Below, one piece after another: positions 6,610 to 13,102 of a stretch of DNA of 14,896 nucleotides (its first letter is position 1; each line of letters opens with the position of its first letter). Made by a program: the position numbers and the translations under genes. Source of the DNA: Patescibacteria group bacterium (lineage in GTDB: Bacteria > Patescibacteriota > Minisyncoccia > Minisyncoccales > PEYH01); NCBI GenBank assembly GCA_018901715.1, contig JAHIEL010000077.1:1-14896 (forward strand). Reading direction: 5' to 3'. The notes below the pieces were generated by a model, which saw only the letters and a program-made list of their open reading frames with translations, searched no databases and had not been told where the DNA came from.

Positions 6610-7714
6610 GAATTTTTCAGCAGAAGCGAGTGAATTCAGCAAAGGATTTTTAAGTGGTGGAATTTCGGTAACAGTAATTGTTTTATTTTTTCTTTATCTT
6701 TGGGTTAAATATCCCAACAATGTAAAAATTGTTTTATCTCAAATCTGGCATATCTCATCTCTTATTTTTAAAAAATGGGGAAGCAGAAGATACGTTAAGA
6801 CACATCTTGAGGGGACATTAGGCAAAAGAATTGAAAGGATAAACAAAGAAGCTAAAGAGCTTCAGGCAGACAGATTAAAAATAGTATTTGTGCAGAATAA
6901 GACCAGAGAAGCTATTCTAAAAGAAAAAACTTTAATAATAAGATTACAACGTAAAGAAAACCACAGCGAAAATTTGGCTAATATTGCGATGATTTATGTT
7001 GAAAATTTTTTATATTCTAAACTTGAATTGCATTTAGACCATGAACAGAAAGAAGGCATTAACCTTTACACAGCAAAAAGCTTATTGATGGAGAGCGGTG
7101 ATTCTGCTTTGCAATTTTTCCATAAAAATTATTATTTGCCGGCAGCAAGAGATAGCGAAAAGATACAAGAATATTGCGAGAAATTGGAAAAAATTGACAA
7201 TTGTGGTTTATTTTATAGCGTGTTTGTGCAGGAGATGGTTTTTCTTGGCAATAAAGTTTATTTTAAGAGAAAACCAGAAGGTATAAATCAGGAAATTGGG
7301 AAATTCGTAAATTTTTTAGAAAGTTTTTCTAAAAGAGATAGGGGGGAGATAGACATTGATAAAACCTTTTCCGGAACCAATATTAAGATGGGTTTTGTGT
7401 TAGTGGCACTACGAGAAAAACATGAGCTTGGAATTCCAGATAATTATATTGGTTATATTAAAAATAGCTTGCTTCCTCAGGGGATTGAAAGTTATTATAT
7501 ACTTGGCTGGGGTTCCAATATAGGATTTACGCACAGGGTTGCGGATGCTATCGGAGAAAATTTGGATAGTGTTCATGAAATTCAAAGGATTAAGTATAAG
7601 TCTATTTTTAGCGATGGAGAATTAGTTAATGCTTTGTGTGTATTATTTAGGAATAAGAACATTATTGAGCTACAAGAATATAAAGAAGCTGATTATCAAT
7701 TATATGGGCAATAA
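6596..7714 (+). CDS. single-pass membrane protein with large cytoplasmic domain, unknown family
   Basis: A 372-residue protein. A short N-terminal stretch is followed by one membrane helix at about 18-37 (FLSGGISVTVIVLFFLYLWV). A basic juxtamembrane segment and a helical region follow (about 65-115, VKTHLEGTLGKRIERINKEAK onward, rich in Glu and Lys and possibly coiled). The last 250 residues are a globular domain I do not recognise. It overlaps the cysteine-rich gene by 14 bases upstream and the HEPN gene by 11 bases downstream, making a tightly coupled three-gene operon. A membrane-anchored partner of a HEPN ribonuclease would fit an abortive-infection role, but this is inferred only from neighbours. 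Confidence 0.75.
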   Translation: MDPIENFSAEASEFSKGFLSGGISVTVIVLFFLYLWVKYPNNVKIVLSQIWHISSLIFKKWGSRRYVKTHLEGTLGKRIERINKEAKELQADRLKIVFVQNKTREAILKEKTLIIRLQRKENHSENLANIAMIYVENFLYSKLELHLDHEQKEGINLYTAKSLLMESGDSALQFFHKNYYLPAARDSEKIQEYCEKLEKIDNCGLFYSVFVQEMVFLGNKVYFKRKPEGINQEIGKFVNFLESFSKRDRGEIDIDKTFSGTNIKMGFVLVALREKHELGIPDNYIGYIKNSLLPQGIESYYILGWGSNIGFTHRVADAIGENLDSVHEIQRIKYKSIFSDGELVNALCVLFRNKNIIELQEYKEADYQLYGQ

Positions 7715-8258
7715 AGATATTGATAACTATATTTCGAAAGTTCGAAACAATATCTGTAATATTTATAACGGATTTTATCTTTGGAGAAGTCTACAAAATG
7801 CAGAATATAATGAAATTTATAACAGGAACAAATATTTTTGGGGTATAGTTTTAGATAATTTACGGGACGGTTGGCTGTTAGGTTTAGCAAAATTATTTGA
7901 AGAAAATAAGAAAGAAGTTATTTCTATTCCATTTTTATTGAAGTTTACACCGAAAGGACAGGGGAAAAAAGAAATAATGAGAAAGATTAGGGGGCAAAAA
8001 GCTATAGTAGAAAATTTGTGGAAATGGAGATGCAAAATTTTAGCTCATCAAGATAGGGCTGTCACAGACAATCCTCAATCTTTTTATAGGCAGTATCCAG
8101 TTAAGGGAATAGATATAGAAAATCTTTTAGCTACTACTGAAGAAATTTTTGGCATGGTTAAATCTGCCATCATAAATCGCTCAGAGGCTTATACTTTTAA
8201 GAATTTTAAAGAAGGAGCTGAGAGAGATGCTGAACAGATAATTAGACAGTTAAAATAA
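7704..8258 (+). CDS. HEPN (AbiU2-like) protein, putative RNase toxin
   Basis: I take ATG 7704 (MGNKDIDNYISK) rather than an in-frame upstream start, because it gives an 11-base overlap with the membrane-protein gene and a family-like N-terminus; the protein is 184 residues. It is mostly helical. Near the middle is the HEPN-type motif WKWRCKILAHQD (R109, H115, D117), matching the RxKxLAHxD form of AbiU2-like proteins. HEPN proteins with this motif are typically metal-independent RNases used in abortive infection and toxin systems. As the last gene of a coupled trio with a membrane and a zinc-ribbon protein, it is the likely effector. Confidence 0.7.
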   Translation: MGNKDIDNYISKVRNNICNIYNGFYLWRSLQNAEYNEIYNRNKYFWGIVLDNLRDGWLLGLAKLFEENKKEVISIPFLLKFTPKGQGKKEIMRKIRGQKAIVENLWKWRCKILAHQDRAVTDNPQSFYRQYPVKGIDIENLLATTEEIFGMVKSAIINRSEAYTFKNFKEGAERDAEQIIRQLK

Positions 8259-8266
8259 AGAAGAAG

Positions 8267-8337
8267 GGAATATCTCGCAATTTTATTATGCGGAATTTTA
8301 AAAAAACAAAAAGTTGAGGAGTTAATTTAGGAAAATT
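8267..8337 (+). repeat. intergenic cassette repeat, copy 2
   Basis: Starts eight bases after the HEPN stop. Its left half closely matches copy 1 (GGAATATCTCGCAATTTTAT, then GCGGAATTTTAAAAAAA). The tail reads ACAAAAAGTTGAGGAGTTA. Confidence 0.6.
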
Positions 8338-8338
8338 T

Positions 8339-8380
8339 ATGAAGAAAATAAAAGATTATTGGAATCAATATGTAAAGTAG
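8339..8380 (+). CDS. tiny ORF (13 aa) between two repeat copies
   Basis: ATG...TAG encoding MKKIKDYWNQYVK. It occupies exactly the slot between repeat copies 2 and 3. It ends GTAAAGTAG, the same nine bases that end the NucS-like gene at 9375. It may be the remains of a deleted cassette gene rather than a working peptide. Confidence 0.2.
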   Translation: MKKIKDYWNQYVK

Positions 8381-8440
8381 GGACGTTTCCGGATTTTTCA
8401 AAAAATAAAAAAATCGAAAAATTATTTAAAAATTAAAAAT
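8372..8440 (+). repeat. intergenic cassette repeat, copy 3
   Basis: Reads GTAAAGTAGGGACGTTTCCG, then an A-rich tract and AAAAAATCGAAAAATTATTT. The left half contains a small hairpin (GGGA-CGT-TTCC). It nearly duplicates copy 4 at 9367. Confidence 0.65.
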
Positions 8441-8445
8441 AAAAT

Positions 8446-9375
8446 ATGAAAAATTATTATCGTATAATGCTAGGGAAAGGAAGTGCTTATGCCGAAGATG
8501 CTCACGAAGGAAACTATATTGGTGCTGGCTGGTTTTATGATATTGATTTAACAAATAAACTTCCTGATAATTGGCGAGAATTCAATAAAAAATACATTCC
8601 AGTTTATTTAGAACAAAACCCTGATAAAACTAAAGTATCAGCTGGTCTTGCTTGTGGAATGCTGTATACAATTGTCAAAGGAATTTTAACCGGTGATATT
8701 GTTTTATGTCCAGACGGTCAGGGAAATTATTTAGTTGGCGAAGTTGTTGGTGATTACGAATATCATAAAGATGCTACGCTTCCACATAGGCGAAGTGTTC
8801 GTTGGTATACAAAAACTATTTCTCGTAATGAAATTAGCGAATCTTTAAGAAATTCCGCTGGAAGCATTGGCACAGTAAGTAACATTTCTAGATATGCCGA
8901 CGAAATAGAGACATTTATATCTGGTAGTCGTCCATCCTCAATTGTTTCTACTGACGAAACCATAGAAGATCCAAGTATTTTTGCACTTGAAAAACATCTT
9001 GAAGATTTTCTAGTGAAAAATTGGAAGAACACAGAACTTGGTAAATATTACGATATTTATGAAGAAGATGGTCAAATGGTAGGTCAACAATACCCAAGCG
9101 ATACCGGTCCAATCGATATTTTAGCGATTAGTAAAGATAAAAAAGAGATTTTAGTTGTTGAGCTTAAGAGGGGGCGAGCAAGTGATGTGATTGTTGGTCA
9201 AATCCAGCGGTATATGGGTTATGTAAAGGAGGAATTAGTTGAAGATGGTCAAATTGTAAAAGGCGTAATTATTGCGTTTGAAGATGATATACGAATTCAT
9301 CGTGCATTGTCTGTCGCGTCTAATATTGATTTTTATATTTATAAAATTAGCTTCAAACTGGAAAACGTAAAGTAG
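8446..9375 (+). CDS. PUA/EVE-like reader + NucS-like (DUF91) PD-(D/E)XK nuclease
   Basis: A 309-residue protein. The C-terminal domain (about 175-265) is a clear NucS-type nuclease core: LEKHLEDFLVKNW (E182), QYPSDTGPIDILA (D224), ILVVELKRG (E239, K241) and GQIQRYMGYV (Q252). The N-terminal 120 residues have the spacing of a PUA/EVE-like domain (IGAGW early, LTGDIVLCPD and YLVGEVVGDYEY later). In restriction systems such domains may read modified bases. Together this suggests a modification-dependent or single-gene defence nuclease, which is inference. It is flanked by two near-identical repeats (copies 3 and 4), like an excisable cassette. Confidence 0.85.
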   Translation: MKNYYRIMLGKGSAYAEDAHEGNYIGAGWFYDIDLTNKLPDNWREFNKKYIPVYLEQNPDKTKVSAGLACGMLYTIVKGILTGDIVLCPDGQGNYLVGEVVGDYEYHKDATLPHRRSVRWYTKTISRNEISESLRNSAGSIGTVSNISRYADEIETFISGSRPSSIVSTDETIEDPSIFALEKHLEDFLVKNWKNTELGKYYDIYEEDGQMVGQQYPSDTGPIDILAISKDKKEILVVELKRGRASDVIVGQIQRYMGYVKEELVEDGQIVKGVIIAFEDDIRIHRALSVASNIDFYIYKISFKLENVK

Positions 9376-9450
9376 ATAAAGTAGGATAAAGTAGGGACGT
9401 TTCCGACTTTTTAAAAAAACAAAAAATCGAAAAATTAATTGAGAAATAAT
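9367..9450 (+). repeat. intergenic cassette repeat, copy 4, with duplicated edge
   Basis: Begins at the stop codon of the nuclease gene (GTAAAGTAG). The edge GATAAAGTAG is then repeated in tandem before GGGACGTTTCCG. The tail AAAAAATCGAAAAATTAATT is shared with copy 5 at 11021. Confidence 0.65.
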
Positions 9451-9486
9451 TTTGAAGAATCGAAATTATACAAAAAAAGAAAAAAG

Positions 9487-9549
9487 ATGACAATCCATAT
9501 TGATTATAAAGATAATAAATGCCTAAAATGCCCATTTTATTCCCTGTAG
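9487..9549 (+). CDS. possible 20-aa cysteine-containing peptide
   Basis: ATG...TAG encoding MTIHIDYKDNKCLKCPFYSL, with a CxxC pair. An A/G-rich stretch (AAAAAAGAAAAAAG) precedes it. Its stop codon lies inside the left arm of the inverted repeat at 9543-9580. It could be a real short peptide, a leader, or the end of a decayed gene. Confidence 0.2.
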   Translation: MTIHIDYKDNKCLKCPFYSL

Positions 9550-9580
9550 AGCGTATATTGACACAAACACGCTCTACAGG
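9543..9580. promoter_or_regulatory. 12-bp perfect inverted repeat, likely operator
   Basis: Arms CCTGTAGAGCGT (9543-9554) and ACGCTCTACAGG (9569-9580) are separated by 14 bases. The right arm fills most of the promoter spacer and abuts the -10, as expected for a repressor site. The GHKL protein has no obvious DNA-binding domain, so the regulator is unknown. It could alternatively be a hairpin terminator, but no T-run follows. Confidence 0.55.
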
Positions 9581-9586
9581 TAAACT
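9558..9586 (+). promoter_or_regulatory. promoter of the GHKL operon, predicted leaderless
   Basis: -35 TTGACA (9558-9563, perfect), 17-base spacer, -10 TAAACT (9581-9586, 4/6). Only six bases separate the -10 from the ATG at 9593, so transcription should start at or next to the start codon. The same geometry is seen at the Fic gene. Confidence 0.55.
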
Positions 9587-9592
9587 GATAAC

Positions 9593-10564
9593 ATGAAGAC
9601 AACATTATCCAATTCAGACTATTTGCGCAATTTTGACCGCTTTATTGGCAGTCTGGATTTTTCTGATCCTAAGCATCTTCATATTTATTCTCATCCAAAG
9701 TGGATCAATGTACATCCGGCTGTTTTAGCTTTAATTGTAGCAATGGCAATGCGGGCAGGTAAGCAGAATGTTACATTTGAAAATCTCACGGCAACTTCCG
9801 GTTCATATCTTGATCGTATGGGGCTTTTTGAATTCACGCGCCAGAAGTCGCCATATACTATTCATAAGAAAGAAGAATCGGGAAGATTTATACCCGTCAC
9901 CATTATAAAAAATTCTACCGAGCAGTCAAAATTTATTACAGACATGATCCCCCTTTTACATTTACCTGCTGATAAAACTGATGCTATTAAATATACGATT
10001 GGGGAACTGCTTCGTAATGTATTGGAACACGCAGGAAGTGCAGATGGAGCGATTGTTGCGGCTCAATACTATAAAAAATCAAACACAATTCGTATTGGTA
10101 TTTGCGATGGTGGTATTGGTATTAAAAAGAGTCTGCAACGCTATTGGGCTTCCAAGTCAAAGACAGATATAGAAGCAATCAAATGGGCAATGGTTCCTGG
10201 TATTTCGGGAACAACACGAAAAGAAGGTGGAACAGAAGATAACGCAGGCGCTGGACTATTTTTCATTAAATCCATTGCGCAAGTAGCACGTAACTATTTT
10301 ATGATTTATAGTGGTTCCGGTATTTATAAACTGCTACTTCACGATAAGAGAATAGAGAAACCACGGCTCCATCCCGATCCGGATGATGATCGTCATTCTG
10401 AACGCAACGACGCCCCTTATTTTAAAGGTACGCTAGTGGCAATAGATTTATCTCTTGAAAATAAATCTGAATTTACCCAGCTTCTCTCTGCTATACGAGA
10501 AGTGTATGGCAAGGCGGTGAGAGATCGTAAACGAAAGAAATATAAAGAACCAAAATTTATATGA
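9593..10564 (+). CDS. GHKL (HATPase_c) ATPase-domain protein
   Basis: A 323-residue protein. The Bergerat ATP-binding fold is marked by the N box GELLRNVLEHAG (E138, N142), the G1 box CDGGIGI (D172) and the G2 box NAGAGLFFIK (217-226). The N-terminal 100 residues look like a STAS-type segment (HPAVLALIVAMAM, LTATSGSYLDRMGLFEF). No histidine-kinase phosphoacceptor or receiver domain is present. The stop TGA overlaps the ATG of the DUF4325 gene (ATGA), so the two are coupled, in the manner of anti-sigma kinase/STAS pairs. Such pairs are, as I recall, found inside type I restriction operons, which the hsdR remnant just downstream supports. The role is unknown; signalling or regulation of restriction is possible. 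Confidence 0.8.
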   Translation: MKTTLSNSDYLRNFDRFIGSLDFSDPKHLHIYSHPKWINVHPAVLALIVAMAMRAGKQNVTFENLTATSGSYLDRMGLFEFTRQKSPYTIHKKEESGRFIPVTIIKNSTEQSKFITDMIPLLHLPADKTDAIKYTIGELLRNVLEHAGSADGAIVAAQYYKKSNTIRIGICDGGIGIKKSLQRYWASKSKTDIEAIKWAMVPGISGTTRKEGGTEDNAGAGLFFIKSIAQVARNYFMIYSGSGIYKLLLHDKRIEKPRLHPDPDDDRHSERNDAPYFKGTLVAIDLSLENKSEFTQLLSAIREVYGKAVRDRKRKKYKEPKFI

Positions 10565-10875
10565 ACACACTAATTGAAGTTAAAGGTCTTGTTGGCGATT
10601 TCGCAGAAAATAAAGATGTGGCAAAAGAGTTGCGTATCAAGAAGATTATACCGACTTTAAGGGATGGCAAAGAGGTTGTGTTAGATTTTTCTGGAGTGAG
10701 CGGTGCCACTCAATCATTTATCCATGCATTGATTTCTGAACCAATTCGGCTGTTTCGTGATGTGGCCTTAGAAAAGATACACTACAAAAATTGTTCTGAT
10801 GTTGTAAAAGAAGTTATTAAAACTGTGTCTGAATATATGCAAGAGAGTCTTGATTCGGAAAATTATGAAGAATAA
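10561..10875 (+). CDS. STAS-like DUF4325 protein
   Basis: A 104-residue protein with a STAS-like pattern: an early strand (MNTLIEVKGLVGDF), then DGKEVVLDFSGVSGATQSFIHALIS (about 38-62), the strand-helix core typical of DUF4325 and SpoIIAA-like folds. Its start overlaps the GHKL stop by four bases and its end overlaps the hsdR remnant by 11 bases. It probably binds, or is a substrate of, the adjacent ATPase, by analogy with SpoIIAB/SpoIIAA; that is inference. Confidence 0.75.
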   Translation: MNTLIEVKGLVGDFAENKDVAKELRIKKIIPTLRDGKEVVLDFSGVSGATQSFIHALISEPIRLFRDVALEKIHYKNCSDVVKEVIKTVSEYMQESLDSENYEE

Positions 10876-11038
10876 TAGTAATCAATACAATTTAGTTGCT
10901 GAAAATCCTCAAAGCACTGTTGTTGCTGAGTATTATAAGCTTGCAGATCGGGTACGGGATGGTGTTTCTTATCAAAGGGTGAGAAAAATGGGGTCAGCTC
11001 TATTTTCTAATATTTTTTACAAAAAATCGAAAAATTAA
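10865..11038 (+). pseudogene. hsdR: truncated start of type I restriction subunit HsdR
   Basis: A 57-codon frame from ATG 10865 (a TTG at 10850 is also in frame). Residues NQYNLVAENPQSTVVAEY are the conserved opening of HsdR, and a SYQ that should continue into the YQSEA-type segment follows. After that the match stops: RVRKMGSALFSNIF is foreign and the last residues YKKSKN are encoded by the A-rich cassette repeat (copy 5). A normal HsdR is near 1000 residues, so almost all of it is missing. The 11-base overlap with the DUF4325 gene shows the original operon order GHKL-DUF4325-hsdR. It is probably non-functional. Confidence 0.7.
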
Positions 11039-11050
11039 TTAAGAAATAAG
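11013..11050 (+). repeat. intergenic cassette repeat, copy 5 (tail only)
   Basis: AAAAAATCGAAAAATTAATT followed by AAGAAATAA matches copy 4 with a single difference over about 29 bases. The hairpin half is missing. It forms the 3' end of the hsdR remnant and leads directly into the thermonuclease ATG. Confidence 0.6.
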
Positions 11051-11054
11051 AAAA

Positions 11055-11771
11055 ATGGAAAATAGAAAAGGTTTATTGATAATTCTTTTGGGGGTTTTGG
11101 CCATTTTGTTTTCTATACTGGGATTTAATCTTTACCAGAGCGGGGATAGTCAGCTCTCTTTTTTAGAAACACAAGAGGTTAGGGTGGAAGAGGTGATTGA
11201 CGGAGATACCATTAAAGTGAGAGATCTTGAAACCGATGAAATCTTCAGAGTTCGCTATTTAGGAATTGATACTCCTGAACTTGATGGTCTGGATTATGAA
11301 TCTTGCTTTAGCTCTCAGGCTAAAGAGAAAAATGAAGATCTGGTTTTAGATCAAAAACTGATTTTGGAATTTGATATAGATAAATATGATAGATTCGGCA
11401 GAACTTTAGCCTATGTTTATACTTCAGATAAACTGGGAGAAAAGGAAATATTCGTCAATTTAGAGCTTTTGCAAGAGGGCTACGCCCGATTTTACCTTGA
11501 TAAACAAAATACTCTGCATCAAGATGAATTAGTTCAGGCCGCTCTCGCAGCCCAAGAAGATTTTTCTGGACTTTGGGGCTCTTGCGGAGAATCTCAATTT
11601 AATAATAAATGCGTTATCAAGGGCAACATCGGTGAAATGAGCAAAAAATACTATCACCTTCCGGGAGACAAATATTATCTTCAGACAAGCATCAATTTTC
11701 TTAAAGAAGACCAGTGGCTCTGCACCATTGAAGAAGCAGAAGCTAAAAACTTCCAAAGAGCTAACCAATAA
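11055..11771 (+). CDS. membrane-anchored thermonuclease (SNase-like) with C-terminal sunset-type domain
   Basis: A 238-residue protein. An N-terminal hydrophobic helix (about 6-26) serves as a membrane anchor or uncleaved signal, placing the enzyme outside the cytoplasmic membrane. The SNase domain (about 43-175) keeps the catalytic and metal residues: VIDGDT (D49, D51, T52), VRYLGIDTPE (R67, D72, E75) and YDRFGRTLAYV (R116). The last 50 residues (NKCVIKGNIG, KYYHLPGDKYY, WLCTIEEAEAKNF) match the short domain often found behind SNase. It degrades DNA or RNA with calcium; salvage of environmental nucleic acid is a plausible role in a host-dependent cell. It is intact and its family is common, so it may be the least defence-related gene here. 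Confidence 0.9.
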   Translation: MENRKGLLIILLGVLAILFSILGFNLYQSGDSQLSFLETQEVRVEEVIDGDTIKVRDLETDEIFRVRYLGIDTPELDGLDYESCFSSQAKEKNEDLVLDQKLILEFDIDKYDRFGRTLAYVYTSDKLGEKEIFVNLELLQEGYARFYLDKQNTLHQDELVQAALAAQEDFSGLWGSCGESQFNNKCVIKGNIGEMSKKYYHLPGDKYYLQTSINFLKEDQWLCTIEEAEAKNFQRANQ

Positions 11772-11775
11772 TTTT

Positions 11776-11805
11776 AATCGGGGGAAGTCGGACTTCCCCC
11801 CGATT
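11776..11805. repeat. GC-rich hairpin after the thermonuclease gene
   Basis: AATCGGGGGAAGT (11776-11788) pairs with ACTTCCCCCCGATT (11792-11805) with one extra C. It lies five bases after the stop. There is no T-run on the plus strand, so it would be a weak terminator; it may protect the 3' end of the mRNA. Confidence 0.55.
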
Positions 11806-11810
11806 ATAAA

Positions 11811-11862
11811 GCGTAGATGTTTAACATCTACACAAAAACAAAAAGTCGCAAAATTGAATAAA
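11811..11862 (+). repeat. intergenic cassette repeat, copy 6
   Basis: Palindrome GTAGATGTTTAACATCTAC (11813-11831), then ACACAAAAACAAAAAGTCGC. The same palindrome recurs at 13235 and 14032, with a decayed version at 13001. Confidence 0.75.
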
Positions 11863-11865
11863 AAA

Positions 11866-11951
11866 TGACGCAATGAAATGTTATAAAACAAGGGTTTCTG
11901 TGAGGTTTTTTAAAAAAATGACGCAATGAGCTTGAAAAAATGACGCAATGA
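11866..11951 (+). promoter_or_regulatory. three direct repeats TGACGCAATGA (Fic operator)
   Basis: Copies of TGACGCAATGA start at 11866, 11919 and 11941, each preceded by at least five A. Spacings of 53 and 22 bases are close to whole helical turns, so bound proteins would face the same side. The third copy sits inside the promoter spacer of the Fic gene, the normal place for a repressor. The winged-helix N-terminus of the Fic protein is an obvious candidate binder. Confidence 0.65.
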
Positions 11952-11960
11952 TGATATATT
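11932..11960 (+). promoter_or_regulatory. Fic gene promoter, predicted leaderless
   Basis: -35 TTGAAA (11932-11937), 17-base spacer, -10 TATATT (11955-11960). The ATG is six bases beyond the -10, so the transcript should begin at the start codon. Confidence 0.6.
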
Positions 11961-11966
11961 TACATT

Positions 11967-13004
11967 ATGAATAAAAGACAGCAACAAATAATAGAATTTG
12001 CGAAAAAGAATCAATCTTTTAGAAATAAGGACTTGGTTGTTTTTTTTAATTACGAATATTCTAGGGAAACAATCACTAGAGATTTATTTTTTCTATGCGA
12101 ACAAAATATTCTAAACAAAAGTGGTGCTGGTGCTTTCGTGATATATATTTTGTCTGAAGCTTATGAAATTTTAAAGGAAGTTGATGTTGAAAAATATTTT
12201 TCTATACCATATATAAAAAGAGAAATAAAAGAAAGTTTTAATTTTAAAATTTTTAAGATTTTGGAAGGTGATATTTTTACTAAAGAAGAGAAAGAAAAAC
12301 TAGAAAATCTACAAAGAGATTTTATTAAAAATTTCTCAAAATATGATAGCCAAACTCTTATTAATAAAGAATTTGAAAGGATAATGATAGAATTTTCTTG
12401 GAAATCTTCAGCAATAGAGGGAAATACTTATTCATTATTAGGAACTGAAGCTTTGATTAAAAACAATGTTGTTGGAAAAGGAAAAACCAAAGAAGAAACC
12501 CAGATGATTCTTAACCATAAAGATGCTTTTAATGAGTCCATTCAAAATAAAGAGAGATTTAGAAAACTAAATTGTTCTGATATTGAATATATCCACTCTG
12601 TTTTGATTAAAAAACTTGGAATTTCAAAAAATATCAGAAATGGGGCAGTTGGAATTACTGGCACAAAATACAAGCCTTTGGATAATAGCCATCAGATTAA
12701 AGATGTTATGCAAGAGATGGTAGCCCTAATTAATAAAAAAGAATTTATTTTTGAAAAAGTTTTTTTAGTGTTGATTCTTATCTCTTATATCCAAATTTTT
12801 GAAGATGGAAACAAAAGAGCCTCTCGCATGATTTCCAATGCTATTTTGTTGGCACATAATTCAATACCGCTTTCTTATAGAATTGTAGATGTTGAGGAAT
12901 ACAAAAAAGCCGTTTTATTATTTTATGAAATAAATAATATTTCTTATTTTAAACAGATATTTATTGAGCAGTTAGAAGACGCTGTCAATAATTATTTTAA
13001 GTAG
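11967..13004 (+). CDS. Fic/DOC-family protein with N-terminal winged helix; catalytic His replaced
   Basis: A 345-residue protein. An N-terminal HTH (about 1-62, QQQIIEFAKKN to the GAGAFVIYIL wing) is followed by a helical linker and a Fic core. The inhibitory helix SSAIEGN (147-153) is present, as in class II Fic proteins that block their own AMP transfer. The Fic loop reads YIQIFEDGNKRASRM (274-288), where the standard form is HxFxDGNGRxxR. The catalytic His is Gln (Q276, codon CAA, one base from CAT or CAC) and the Gly before Arg is Lys. The flap GITGTKYKPL (229-238) is normal. Fic proteins usually transfer AMP to a target Ser, Thr or Tyr; loss of His should abolish that. It may be a pure DNA-binding regulator or a decaying toxin. 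Its stop codon lies inside the next repeat. Confidence 0.88.
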   Translation: MNKRQQQIIEFAKKNQSFRNKDLVVFFNYEYSRETITRDLFFLCEQNILNKSGAGAFVIYILSEAYEILKEVDVEKYFSIPYIKREIKESFNFKIFKILEGDIFTKEEKEKLENLQRDFIKNFSKYDSQTLINKEFERIMIEFSWKSSAIEGNTYSLLGTEALIKNNVVGKGKTKEETQMILNHKDAFNESIQNKERFRKLNCSDIEYIHSVLIKKLGISKNIRNGAVGITGTKYKPLDNSHQIKDVMQEMVALINKKEFIFEKVFLVLILISYIQIFEDGNKRASRMISNAILLAHNSIPLSYRIVDVEEYKKAVLLFYEINNISYFKQIFIEQLEDAVNNYFK

Positions 13005-13066
13005 CTGTTTGATATCTACACAAAAACAAAAAGTCAAGAGGTTGGTTTGGGATGAAAAAAATTTAA
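13001..13066 (+). repeat. intergenic cassette repeat, copy 7
   Basis: GTAGCTGTTTGATATCTAC (13001-13019) is a decayed copy of the palindrome, overlapping the Fic stop codon. An A-rich tract and AAAAGTCAAGAGGTTGGTTT follow, matching the tail of copy 9. Confidence 0.7.
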
Positions 13067-13102
13067 AATTAGAATATAATCCCAACTTTTTATATAACTT
13101 GA

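Noticed and set aside
9593..10564. UGA read as glycine (recoded genome)
   Set aside because: TGA works as stop at 10562-10564 and 6607-6609, in each case overlapping the start of the next gene, and no gene contains internal TGA codons.
10993..11165. Similarity of GTCAGCTCT at 10993 and within the thermonuclease gene near 11149
   Set aside because: Only about nine bases are shared, in different frames, and it is likely coincidence in AT-rich sequence.
11811..11831. GTAGATGTTTAACATCTAC palindromes as intrinsic terminators
   Set aside because: On the plus strand they are followed by A-runs, not T-runs, and on the minus strand the T-run precedes the hairpin.
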